This document shows positions 1-9,966 of a DNA stretch of 47,957 nt, piece by piece (position 1 is the stretch's first letter; each line of letters starts with the position of its first letter). Below the pieces are notes generated by a model. The model saw only the letters and a program-made list of their open reading frames with translations. It ran no database searches and was not told the DNA's origin. Position numbers and translations under genes: made by a program. Origin of the DNA: Mesotaenium endlicherianum (Eukaryota > Streptophyta > Zygnematophyceae > Zygnematales > Mesotaeniaceae); NCBI GenBank assembly GCA_009602735.1, contig WELA01010110.1, positions 1 through 47,957 on the forward strand, given 5' to 3'.

Positions 1-1
1 A

Positions 2-3000
2 CATACTTTTATCCACAAGGACTTAGTTAAGCGACTAAGGCTGCCTACTGTCACCCAAGGGAATAGAAAAATATTCCGTGGAGATGCCTCAAGTATCTCG
101 GGAGGAGTTATAACCAAGCCTATTGAGGTTCAGTTAGGTTTTGGCATTGCAGTTCTAACTGAAACGCTTACATTTGAGGTACTCAACACTGGCTTTTATG
201 ATCTCGTGCTAGGCAGGTCCTGGCGTGATAGACATCAAGCTGAAGTGTGTTGGAGCAAAGGTACAGTTAGAGTGAGAGGAGCCAGTGATGGGCAGACTGA
301 TTTGGCACCCACCAGTGCTCTTCCTCTTGTCCTGTGTGGATGGCAAATGAAGGAAAAGAAGAGGCTTCCAGAAGGATGCAAGTTGCTGAATGCAATGGAG
401 TTCGTCAAAAGCTGGAACCAGAAGGAAGACAGAATGTTCTGTCTGCTGCTAAGAGAGGTACCTCCTCAACCTGAAGAAGTGGTTGAGAAAAAGGTAAGCC
501 CTCCGGAGCACCCTACTGCTGCAAAAATTGTTGCTCAGTACACGGATGTATTTAATATGCCTCCAGGACTACCCCCTAAGCGGGAAGTAGATCAGAGGAT
601 TGATTTATTACCTGGGAGTCAGCCACCTTGGCAACGCACGTATGGCTTGTCTTATGTGGAGAGCGAGGAGTTGAAAACACAGATTGCAGAGCTGGAGGAA
701 AATGGTTATATTTCTCCCAGTAAATCACCGTACGGCGCACCTATGCTATTTGTTAAGAAGAAGGATGGCAGTATGCAGATGTGTGTGGATTACAGAGCCC
801 TGAACAGAATCAGAGTAAAGAACAAGTATGATTTACCCAGGATCGAGGACTTGCTTGATACCCTGTCTGGCGCTAAGGTGTTCAGTAAGATAGATCTCAA
901 GAGTGGTTATCATTAAATCAGAATTGCTGAGGGGGATGAACACAAGACTGCTTTCCGCACACGTTATGGACACTATGAGTTCAACGTGATGCCATTTGGA
1001 CTGACTAATGCTCCTGCTACCTTCATGGGTGCTATGAATGACATTTTCAGACCTTATTTGGATAAGTTTGTGCAAGTTTTCCTGGATGATATTTTAATTT
1101 TCTCTAAAGATGAAGCTCAGCACACTGAACACTTAAAGAAAGTGCTGGACACTCTGCGGAAAAATCACTTGTATGCTAAAATGAGCAAGTGTGATTTCTT
1201 TAAGGAAAGTATTGAATTCTTAGGCCACGTTGTCAGTAAAGAGGGCATCAGTGTGGATCCTAAGAAAGTCCAGACCATAAGGGACTGGCCAGTACCACAG
1301 TCTGTCTCTGAAGTTAGATCCTTCCTCGGGTTGGCTAACTACTATAGGAGATTTATTGAGAATTATTCCACAAAGGCCAGTAAACTGACTGACCTTACTA
1401 AGAAAGACATCGGGTATGTGTGGGGGGAAGAGCAGCAGGCTGCCTTCCAGACCCTTAAAGATGCCCTTTGTTCTGCCCCAGTGCTAGCCGTGTATGACCC
1501 CAGCAAACCGGTGCAGGTGGTTACTGATGCCTCTGATTTTGCCATGGGTGCTATTTTGTTGCAGCCTGCTGACAAAACCACAAAGGATGGTAAGGTACGG
1601 CAGGAGTGGCATCCTGTGTTGTATGAGTCTATGAAATTTAATCCAGCGGAGATTAATTACTCAGTGCATGATAAAGAGCTGCTAGCTATCATTCATGTAC
1701 TCAAACAGTGGAGAGCATACTTACATGGTAAAGCTTTTAAGGTGATTACAGATCATCTAGCTCTGACCCACTTTCAGAAGAAGTCCAAGCTGTCGAGGAG
1801 GGAGAACCGCTGGAGCCAGATGCTGGAGCAGTTCCAAGTCCAGATCGACTACAAACCAGGGAAGTTGAATCCTGCTGATGCACTCTCTAGAAGACCTGAC
1901 TTGCAAGAAAGGAACTTTAGTCAGCATGCTGTAGATAAAGTCCTGTGTGCACTCACTTCACTAAAGGTGAAAAAGTCCTTCCTTGAACAACTTAGGAAAG
2001 CCTACCTTTCTGACCCAACATTTGAGCCCAGCCCCACTACTGGTGTGTGTCGTGCTACTGCACTCGGGTATAAGCTCAAGGGAGGGGTCTGGGTGACTGA
2101 AACCACTTCAGGCAGGCTGAAGCTGGTCATTCCTAATAATTTGGAAATAAGGTCTCTCTTACTGAGTCAAGCTCATGACAGTCTCCTGGGTGGACATTTG
2201 GGGCAGGCCAAAACTGTTGGCAAACTGGCAAAACATTATCATTGGGAGGGGTTACCCCGGGAGGTCTTGAAATATGTCAAGTCCTGTGACCAGTGTCAGA
2301 GAAATAAGTCTCGGCACACACCACCCGGAGGTCTCTTGCAACCGCTACCCATCCCAGCGGGACGCTGGGAAACTATATCCATGGACTGGGTGGTCTCACT
2401 ACCAAGAACTGCCAACGGGCATGATTCAATACTGGTAGTCGTGGATAAACTGACAAAAATGGTCATTTTTATCCCCACAACTGTCAAAGTGACTGCACTC
2501 GAAACAGCGAGACAGTTTTACAACCATGTAGTATGCCAACATGGGCTCCCTTCTAATATCATCTCAGACAGAGACTCAAAATTCACCTCTAAGTTCTGGA
2601 GAGCTTTAATGGGGTTAATGGGAGTCAAACAGCTGCTCAGCACAGCAAACCACCCTCAGACTGATGGGCAGACTGAAAGAACTAACCGAGTTCTGCAGGA
2701 GGTGCTGAGAGCATATATTAACCAAAAACAAGATAATTGGGATGACCTGTTGCCTCAAATTCAGTTTGCGGTCAACAGTGCGGTGCACGCGTCAACGGGC
2801 AAAACTCCTTTTGAACTCAGCCTGGGTAGAGTCCCTAAGTCTCCTCTAGATGTGCTAGGGGAATCTTTAACTCACCCTGAAGGGATTGACAACCCGGTCT
2901 CCCTCCAGTTAACTCAGGAGTTTGCTGACACCCTGTCAGAAGTCCAACGAAACTTGCACACGGCCCAAGAAAACCAACAAAAATACGCTAATCAACACCG

Positions 3001-3478
3001 TCGGGAACTGACATTTTCCAAGGGGGATTTAGTCAAACTGCATTCTCAGCACCTGTACCTCCCTGGTGTGGTCAAGAAAAAGCTTGGCCCTGTCTGGGTC
3101 GGTCCATATTCGGTGGTCCGTCGTGTCGGTCAGAATGCTTACAAACTGAACATGTCAGCTGAATACAAGGGGCACCCGGTCTTTAATGTCTCCTTCCTGG
3201 AACCGTACATCAAAGGTGATACACTGTTCACAGGTCGGTTCCCTGTCCAACCGGGACCGGTCCCCGCTGTCCGGGACGGCGACCCTGAGGAATATGAGGT
3301 CGATGAGATTTTAGACGCTCGCTCGGTCCGTCGATCGTCTAAATATGTCATGAAATACCTCATTCGATGGAAGGGTTACGATGCCTCTGGGGACACTTGG
3401 GAGTTTAAGGACCACTTGACCAATGCCAAAGGGGCGTTGACACGGTTCCACCTTCGGGCCGCTGGAGTCCCTCCATAA
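2..3478 (+). pseudogene. Family I chromovirus pol, copy A (protease end, RT, RNase H, integrase, chromodomain)
   Basis: Retrotransposon polyprotein, open in one frame from the window edge to a TAA at 3476-3478 apart from one nonsense codon. Order: last part of the aspartic protease (to about 215, ending LGRSW), reverse transcriptase ([17 protein letters not shown] about 754-804; catalytic FLDDILIFS about 1078-1104), RNase H ([14 protein letters not shown] about 1522; TDHLALTH about 1748), integrase with HHCC finger (...SCDQCQ about 2281-2298), DDE core ([22 protein letters not shown]), a GPY/F-type segment near 3090, and a chromodomain (YEVDEILDA...YLIRWKGY...W about 3292-3410). The only interruption is TAA at 914-916, where sister copy B has CAA, so the element was probably intact before this C-to-T change. 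ORF2 follows 267 bases later on the same strand. The chromodomain places it with chromoviruses; integrases of this type use it to target chromatin marks (family knowledge). Confidence 0.93.
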
Positions 3479-3528
3479 CTGTCATTTCAGTTGACACGGG
3501 AAGGTGACAGGCGGTCCTGTCTCCATTT

Positions 3529-3540
3529 AAGTTGGAGGGG
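3529..3540 (+). promoter_or_regulatory. Internal polypurine-tract-like motif, copy A
   Basis: AAGTTGGAGGGG lies in the spacer between pol and ORF2. The same core, AAGTTGGAGGG, is the tract directly before the LTR at 5523-5533. It could prime extra plus-strand synthesis, or be a relic of an older 3' end. The rest of the spacer (3479-3745) has no ORF and ends in an acceptor-like TGTGCAGG just before the ORF2 ATG. Confidence 0.5.
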
Positions 3541-3745
3541 AAAATATATGACAGTTAGTGAGCGAGAGCGATAAAAACACACTCATACGTTTATGTGTAG
3601 CGCATCGCAACTACGTCAACTTTTAGCAATCATCCTGTAAGGTAAACAGCAGCGAAGCCACTATACTAAATACTAACATACTTCCTGCAATCCCTATGAC
3701 AAAGGTCCATATCCTACTAACTTGTGCCCTGGTTACATGTGCAGG

Positions 3746-5422
3746 ATGGCGCCCACCACACAAAAGGAGGACAGAAAGCGCAAGGCAGAAGAAGCCAGGA
3801 GGACAATGGAGCAATACCAGAAGGAGCTGGCGGCGACGTCCCTCACCAGGAGAGAACAAGAAAGGGTCCGCAAACAACAAGAGGCGGCAGAAGAGGCACA
3901 GAGGAAGAAGGATCAGGAAGCGGAAAACCTCAGGAAGGCTGAGGAGGAGAGACAGAAGAAACAGCAAGAAGAAGCGGCAGCGGCAGAAGAGGAGAAAAGA
4001 AAAAAGATTGAAGCGGACAGACAGAAGAGCTTGGCCACTTACAGGTATACTGTGGTGGGTGGCCAAAACTTCGATAACCTGAAGGAAGCATTGCTGGCAG
4101 CCCAGGAGATCAACAGGCTGGAACAGACAACACTGCTACAGAAGGAAGGAGCTACAGCACTGGACAGGTACATCGAGACACACACCGGCGTGGTCCTTTA
4201 CGAAGATTATGCTAAGATGGTGGGCTATACAGCAGAGCAGGCCCGGTATCTCGCAGATGATTCAGAGGACAAGCCGGTCCCCATACCGGGAATAGTGGGA
4301 GATCAGAGACTCATCCGGATGGTGAGCATGCGGCCCGATAGCTTTAAGGATACGGTGTTCTACCTCACACTCCTACCAGCTTACAATGAAGTTGAGAGAA
4401 GGAGCTGGGAGTACTTGGCCAGGGAAGCAGGACAGCAGATGTTCTCTCCCCACTGGTTCCCGTGTAAACTGAGGAAGGCTGAGCACGGACCCCAGTACTA
4501 CCAGCAGCCAACAGACTGGAGGTGGATGACCGTCACAAATAAAAAGCAGGAGTGTGACCGAGCCCAACCGGATGACTTCCACTATGGCCTAGACGGCTAT
4601 CTCATCCTACCACCTCACATTGCCCCTTGGGACCCCAGGCTGAATGGATGCCTGAGCAATATGAATGCAGAGACCAAGGAACATAGGAGGAGAGGGAGAG
4701 AGTACTTCTCTAAGGGAAAGCATGCCTTTGTCAAATGGGCAAAGAACGCAGGCCGGATAGATATCAGTAGGCTGAAGGCCAAGCAACCTCCAGCACGCCC
4801 TAAGAAAGGGAGGTCGGTAGACTACTCCATGTCTACTAGGGAGCAGGACGACTTAGTGGACGAGACCCCTACTCTCTCCGAGGAGGAGGATGAGGAGGAT
4901 GAGGAAGAAGAACAAGGCAGAGGAGAAGCATCAGCAGCAGGTACTCAGGATACCCAGGGACAGGCAGTGGCACTTCCTAAAGAACCACGATCAGGTGTGT
5001 GGAATGTGATCCCCGTTATGGCGACAACTGGACCCCGCGCTCGCTCCCCCAGCCCACCTGCCCAAGCAGGGGAAGAAGCTGATCTGACTGTACTGGGCAG
5101 CAGACACAGACAGAAATCCCCAGAGGACAGGGGTGCCAGAAGAGGGACACGCGGGTGGGCCAGAGGTATGCCAGCCTCCCCCTCCGCTCAGGGGCATGTA
5201 CCTCTAGCCAATGTATTTCAGCATCCTACTGGAATGCCTGTCTATGTGGGAATCAACACCCAAGTGGTTGAAGAGCAGGCCACCATCCTCCGTTCTCCCC
5301 GAGGGCCAACTTTAGAGCAAACAGGATTCTTTAGAAGGCCAGCTGACAGACCTAGAGGGCTGTCCAGATCTAGGTCCAGATCTCCGTCTCCTGACCCTGA
5401 AGCCCCAGGCACAACCCCCTAA
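3746..5422 (+). CDS. Family I accessory ORF2, alpha type (intact, about 558 aa, unrecognised)
   Basis: Intact 558-residue gene between pol and the 3' LTR. I chose ATG 3746 because the family's other type starts at the matching ATG, each preceded by CAGG; an in-frame ATG eight codons upstream lacks this support. Layout: residues about 8-100 highly charged Lys/Glu/Gln/Arg, predicted long coiled coil; about 102-370 a globular domain shared with the beta copies (RYTV, YIETHTGVVLYEDYA, IPGI, DSFKD, YNEVERRSWEYLARE, HWFPC, PTDWRWMT, LPPHIAPWDPRL, YFSKGKHAF); then a Glu/Asp run; then a Ser/Pro/Arg-rich tail (SRSRSRSPSPDP). I see no signal peptide or membrane segment, so an envelope role is unlikely. 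The function is unknown. The matched blocks between diverged copies argue for protein-level selection. Nucleic-acid or chromatin binding, or a Gag-like structural role, are guesses. Confidence 0.85.
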   Translation: MAPTTQKEDRKRKAEEARRTMEQYQKELAATSLTRREQERVRKQQEAAEEAQRKKDQEAENLRKAEEERQKKQQEEAAAAEEEKRKKIEADRQKSLATYRYTVVGGQNFDNLKEALLAAQEINRLEQTTLLQKEGATALDRYIETHTGVVLYEDYAKMVGYTAEQARYLADDSEDKPVPIPGIVGDQRLIRMVSMRPDSFKDTVFYLTLLPAYNEVERRSWEYLAREAGQQMFSPHWFPCKLRKAEHGPQYYQQPTDWRWMTVTNKKQECDRAQPDDFHYGLDGYLILPPHIAPWDPRLNGCLSNMNAETKEHRRRGREYFSKGKHAFVKWAKNAGRIDISRLKAKQPPARPKKGRSVDYSMSTREQDDLVDETPTLSEEEDEEDEEEEQGRGEASAAGTQDTQGQAVALPKEPRSGVWNVIPVMATTGPRARSPSPPAQAGEEADLTVLGSRHRQKSPEDRGARRGTRGWARGMPASPSAQGHVPLANVFQHPTGMPVYVGINTQVVEEQATILRSPRGPTLEQTGFFRRPADRPRGLSRSRSRSPSPDPEAPGTTP

Positions 5423-5500
5423 GATGACACGCTGAAGAGGCAGTCAGTAAGGGAGGCTGGTCAGGTTCAGTTCCCTTATTTAAAATTTCTGCAGTTTAAT

Positions 5501-5517
5501 GTTGTCGAGGCGACAAC
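5501..5517 (+). promoter_or_regulatory. Conserved hairpin upstream of the polypurine tract (copy A)
   Basis: GTTGTCGAGGCGACAAC is a perfect 7-bp inverted repeat with a 3-base loop, between the ORF2 stop and the polypurine tract. It is identical in copies B (18478-18494) and F (25939-25955, reverse strand), although the ORF2 genes beside it have diverged. Confidence 0.7.
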
Positions 5518-5520
5518 AAG

Positions 5521-5535
5521 TTAAGTTGGAGGGAT
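5521..5535 (+). promoter_or_regulatory. Polypurine tract of family I, copy A
   Basis: TTAAGTTGGAGGGAT directly precedes the LTR start TGTAATGAATC. This is the expected place for the plus-strand primer, and the motif repeats at the same place in B and F. Confidence 0.75.
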
Positions 5536-6254
5536 TGTAATGAATCAGTATATTAGTGGATATAATATTCATTTAAATATAATAGTTAATTAAGTTCAGC
5601 CTGCTGAACTTTAGTTAATAGTCAGTCTGCTGGACTTTACATAATTATCAGTTTAATGACTCAGCCGAAAGCAGCAGGCTGAAAGTCCATATAAGTCAGC
5701 TTGCTGACACATTCTTTGACAGCCAGCTGACTTCCGTACTCGGTAGCAGCGAACTGCCTCAATATGCATCTAAGTGCGATATGCTAGATGAATAGCCAGA
5801 TGACATCCATATGATGGATGGCTATTCGGGATGAGGGGAGATGGCGGTGGATTTGGTTAACCGAGGTCCTACCAACGTGGTTACTCCCGGGTAGGCGGTG
5901 CCATCGCACTGACCGTTGAACAGTAAACTCATTCCATGTACATATGCTAGGCATTGCTCTCGAGTTTGGCATTCGGAAACGAGGCCAACTCTCTTGTACA
6001 GCTTACTGAGAGAGCTCTGAATCCAAGGCGAGAAGCCATTGATACGCACTGTCTTCTAACCTTGCTTATGTATGAGTTTACTGATTTGCATCATTGATGC
6101 TAGTTTACTCGCATTTGACTTACGAGTATTATTCCCTGCTAGTGTATTGTCCTTTGCCGTTTAACTAGTTAATGGAAATACCATAAAGATTGCTTGCTGA
6201 TATAAAGATCTTTATTAATTGTCAATCGCCTATTTGGTAAGTCGATTCATTTCA
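5536..6254 (+). repeat. Family I LTR shared by copies A (3') and B (5'), alpha type
   Basis: 719-bp LTR running from TGTAATGAATC to GATTCATTTCA; its ends form a short inverted repeat with one mismatch. Four other copies exist in the window (18513, 25187, 33346 partial, 40106). U3 holds hyphenated palindromes: GTTCAGC-CT-GCTGAAC (5594-5609), an imperfect one at 5621-5635, and GTCAGC-TT-GCTGAC (5695-5708). The last overlaps the downstream side of a TATA-like CATATAAG. The first 190 bases or so resemble the G-copy LTR more than the H/F type, while the rest is nearly identical in all. It is followed not by a primer-binding site but directly by internal gag sequence. Confidence 0.9.
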
Positions 6255-7415
6255 GTACCCCTAGGTCAAATACGTGACCGACTGAATGCGGCAGGAATTG
6301 CTGCTGCAGGAGCGAGAGGGACTGTTGAGGACACTACTCAGCGAGTAGNGATAGAGGTCAATGCTGCTTCTGCATTTGCTAATCTACCACCCCAGAGTGT
6401 AGACTTGGGAGCATTGTTTGTTCAAATGCAATCGCAAATGGCGACCATGTATCAGTCCCAACAGGAGGACAAAAGAATCATAATGTCTCTACTGCGGGAC
6501 AGAGACCAACTGGGGTCTCAAACCACTAGTGGTGGTGGCCGAGGGCCTAGTAAGTCCAAGCCGAAACCTCCCCAGGAATATGATCGTGAGGGAAACAGAA
6601 AATATTACCTGATCAAGTTTCTCGCGGATGTTGAGCAGTGGCTGGAGAACTACCCAGAACTGCAAGATTACGAGAAGGTCAGGCACACCGGTGCGCTACT
6701 GAAAGGCAGTGCCGCAGACTGGTGGCTTTACTGGAAGGAAGAGCGTAAGGCTCGGCAACTCGGTGACCCTACGTGGGTAGAGTTTGTCGAGAAGTTGCAT
6801 GAGAAGTTTGATGTCATCAACCAGCAGGAGAAAGCTATCTATGCGATGATCTCCCTGACACTGAAGCAGACCACTTCAGTTGCTGAGTTTGCTCAAAAGT
6901 TCCAAGAGAACATGATGAAGCAGCCTGATTTGCCAGAACGGTATAGGATAGCATACTTCAGGTATGGCTTGAAATCCGAAGTCTCTGGTCATTTTGCTGA
7001 GAANACTGAGAAGAAGTATGAGAAACTGGCTGACTTGATCCAGGATGCTGATGCCTGGGATCAACAGCAATTCAATCACAAGCGCCAGAGTAATGCTTTG
7101 GTGTCTAAGATTGTCAAAAAGCCCCACGGTTCCTTCAATGCAATTGAAGGATACCAGGCTGAGGNTACCAGGCTCGGGATTATCAGGGTGATGAATATGA
7201 GTGAGTATAATGCGATACAGTCTAGAGGTAGAGGTGGTGTCTATCGGGGCGGCTATGGAAGAGGTGGTGGTAGGACTAAGCCGAGACCAGCCTCAGCAAA
7301 ATCTACTTGCTACCATTGTCAGCAGCTGGGCCACTACAGAGAACAGTGTCTAGTCAAGCACCTTCCGAAGGTCGAGAGAAAAGACCAGCCTTTGAAAGAC
7401 AGCAACAGTCAGTAA
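6255..7415 (+). pseudogene. Family I gag, copy B (N-terminus deleted)
   Basis: Capsid/nucleocapsid polyprotein. The LTR end is fused straight to an internal gag position (GTACCCCTAGG), so the primer-binding site, leader, start codon and about the first 110 residues seen in copy F are missing. The reading frame is open from within the LTR (6219) to TAA 7413-7415. A retrotransposon-gag core (W...YWKEERKARQL, KFDVINQQEKAIYAM, FAQKFQENM) is followed by Arg/Gly-rich sequence and a CCHC knuckle, CYHCQQLGHYREQC (C-x2-C-x4-H-x4-C), near 7309-7350. Single Ns at 6349, 7004 and 7165 flank short duplicated ends and probably distort the frame locally. Pol overlaps the gag end in the -1 frame. Confidence 0.85.
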
Positions 7416-9426
7416 TCCAGTCTACTGACTGTGAGGATGCTAGAGATAGTGAGTCGTCACTAGCTGCCCTCGTAGCAGGTATTATGGGTCCTGCTGAACT
7501 GGATTCACTATGCATGCCTGACAAACAGATAAAGGAGACCATCAGTAATATAGACGTCCAGAGAGTGCACACTCTGGATGCTCTTGTTCCACCTGATGTC
7601 CAACATTTTTTTGCTAAGTCAGGAGAACAATGCGAAAGTCAGGAAAAGACAGTCCCCCCTATCCTACTGCATTGCATGATTGCAGGTAGGAAGGTGAGGG
7701 CATTTGTCGACGGAGGGGCGTCACATACTTTTATCCACAAGGACTTAGTTAAGCGGCTAAGGCTGCCTACTGTCACCCAAGGGAATAGAAAAATATTCCT
7801 TGGAAATGCCTCGAGTATCCCGGGAGGAGTTATAACCAAGCCTATTGAGGTCCAATTAGGTTCTGGCATTGCAGTTCTAATTGAAACGCTTACATTTGAG
7901 GTACTCAACACTGGCTTTTATGATCTCGTGCTAGGCAGGTCCTGGCTTAATAGACATCAAGCTGAAGTGTGTTGGAGCAGAGGTACAGTTAAAGTGAGAG
8001 GAGCCAGTGATGGGCAGACTGACTTGGCACCCACCAGTGCTCTTCCTCTTGTCCTGTGTGGATGGCAAATGAAGGAAAAGAAGAGGCTTCCAGAAGGATG
8101 CAAGTTGCTGAATGCAATGGAGTTCGTCAAAAGCTGGAACTAGAAGGAAGACAGAATGTTTTGTCTGTTGCTAAGAGAGGTACCTCCTCAACCTGAAGAA
8201 GTGGTTGAGAAAAAGGTAAGCCCTCCGGAGCACCCTATTGCTGCAAAAATTGTTGCTCAGTACACGGATGTATTTAATATGCCTCCAGGATTACCCCCTA
8301 AGAGGGAAGTAGATCATAGGACTGATCTATTACCTGGGAGTCAGCCACCTTGGCAACGCACGTATGGCTTGTCTTATGTGGAGAGCGAGGAGTTGAAATC
8401 ACAGATTGCAGAGCTTGAGGAAAATGGTTATATTTCTCCCAGTAAATCACCTTACGGCGCACCCATCCTATTTGTTAAGAAAAAGGATGGCAGTATGCGG
8501 ATGTGTGTGGATTACAGAGCCCTGAACAGAATTACAGTAAAGAACAAGTATGCTTTACCCAGGATCAAGGACTTGCTTGATACCCTGTCTGGTGCTAAGG
8601 TGTTCAGTAAGATAGATCTCAAGAGTGGTTATCATCAAATCAGAATTGCTGAGGGGGATGAACACAAGACTGCCTTCCGTACACGTTACGGACACTATGA
8701 GTTCAACATGATGCCATTTGGACTGACTAATGCTCCTGCCACCTTCATGGGTGCTATGAATGACATTTTCAGACCTTATTTGGATAAGTTTGTGCAAGTT
8801 TTCCTGGATGATATTTTAATTTTCTCTAAAGATGAAGCTCAGCACGCTGAACACTTAAAGACAATCCTGGACACTCTGAGAACGAATCACTTATATGCTT
8901 AAATGAGCAAGTGTGATTTCTTTGAAAACGGTATTGAATTCTTAGGCCACATTGTCAGTAAAAAGGGCATCAGCGTGGATCCTAAGAAAGTCCAGACCAT
9001 AAGGGACTGGCCAGTACCACAGTCTGTCTCTGAAGTTAGGTCCTTCCTCGGGTTGGCTAACTACTATAGGAGATTTATTGAGAATTATTTCACAAAGGCC
9101 AGTAAACTGACTGACCTTACTAAGAAAGACATAGGGTATGCGTGGGGGAAAGAGCAGCAGGCTGCCTTCCAGACCCTTAAAGATGCCCTTTGTTCTGCCC
9201 CAGTGCTAGCCGTCTATGACCCCAGCAAACCGGTTGAGGTGGTTATTGATGCCTCTGACTTTCCCAAGGGTGCTATTTGTTGCAGCCTGCTGACAAAACC
9301 ACAAAGGATGGTAAGGTACGGCAGGAGTGGCATCCTGTGTTGTATGAGTCTATGAAATTCAATCCAGCGGAGATTAATACTCAGTGCATGATAAAGAGCT
9401 GCTAGCTATCATTCATGTACTCAAAC
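7307..9426 (+). pseudogene. Family I pol, copy B 5' part (protease, RT, start of RNase H)
   Basis: Nearly identical to copy A pol. The protease motif reads [12 protein letters not shown] (about 7702-7737): DGGA, not the usual DSGA/DTGA. RT follows ([26 protein letters not shown] near 8806). Breaks: TAG 8141-8143 (CAG in A), TAA 8900-8902 (AAA in A; a transversion), and a one-base loss near 9276-9280 in RNase H that shifts the frame. It is then cut at 9426, after the codons for VLK, by the family II LTR. The chromodomain end resumes at 16154. Roughly 1.5 kb (RNase H end and most of integrase, equivalent to A 1707-3212) is missing from the window. Confidence 0.9.
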
Positions 9427-9929
9427 TGTAGTGATTTGAGTTATTATATATTAGTTTGCATATATTTTAATGTTTTCAAATATATTTGGAGTAGTATTGT
9501 GTGGAGTCAAGTGTGAATAGGTACTCTAGTAACTTGGTTCATGTCCTTTGAACCTTCCAAGGCATTTTCGAAGTTAGAGGAAAGACCTAGAAGAACTCCA
9601 TGTGGCAAAAGTCAGATGTGCCATTTTTAGGTCAAAAGGACATGTGTACATTATTCTAGAAAGAGGTGGCAAGTTTTGGGATGTGTTGGGTGCCAACACA
9701 TCAACATACACCTTCCTAGAAATTACTTATGTAGCAAGTATATAAACAAGAGCTAGAACATAGAAAGACATTCCAGAATCACTCTTGTACTTGCCAAAAT
9801 CTAGAAATATATTAACTTTCAAGAAGCCATCTCTCTTTCAAGAAGCTACCACTTGTGTTCAAAGATCCTTGTCTTGAATAGATAAAGTATTCTGATTTAT
9901 TAAGTACTTTATCTATCTGTTTCACTACA
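9427..9929 (+). repeat. Family II 5' LTR (503 bp)
   Basis: Starts TGTAGTGATTTG, ends TTCACTACA, and matches 15617-16119 at the same length with about 10 base differences counted by eye (about 2%), so the insertion is fairly recent. A TATA-like AGTATATAAAC sits near 9738, giving a U3 of about 310 bases. It interrupts B pol after CTCAAAC. Confidence 0.93.
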
Positions 9930-9930
9930 G

Positions 9931-9942
9931 TGGTATCGGAGC
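9931..9942 (+). promoter_or_regulatory. Primer-binding site, family II
   Basis: TGGTATCGGAGC begins one base after the LTR. It matches the complement of the plant initiator tRNA-Met 3' end except for G instead of A at position 8. The same variant occurs in families I and III. Confidence 0.85.
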
Positions 9943-9966
9943 TAGGCACTTTGGTAGCACAAGAAG

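Noticed and set aside
3623..4066. 147-codon minus-strand ORF opposite the start of ORF2
   Set aside because: Shadow of the Lys/Glu-rich coiled-coil region; it reads as Leu/Phe-rich only because the other strand is purine-rich.
3746..5422. ORF2 as a viral envelope gene
   Set aside because: Position fits env, but no signal peptide, transmembrane helix or glycoprotein-like cysteine pattern is visible.
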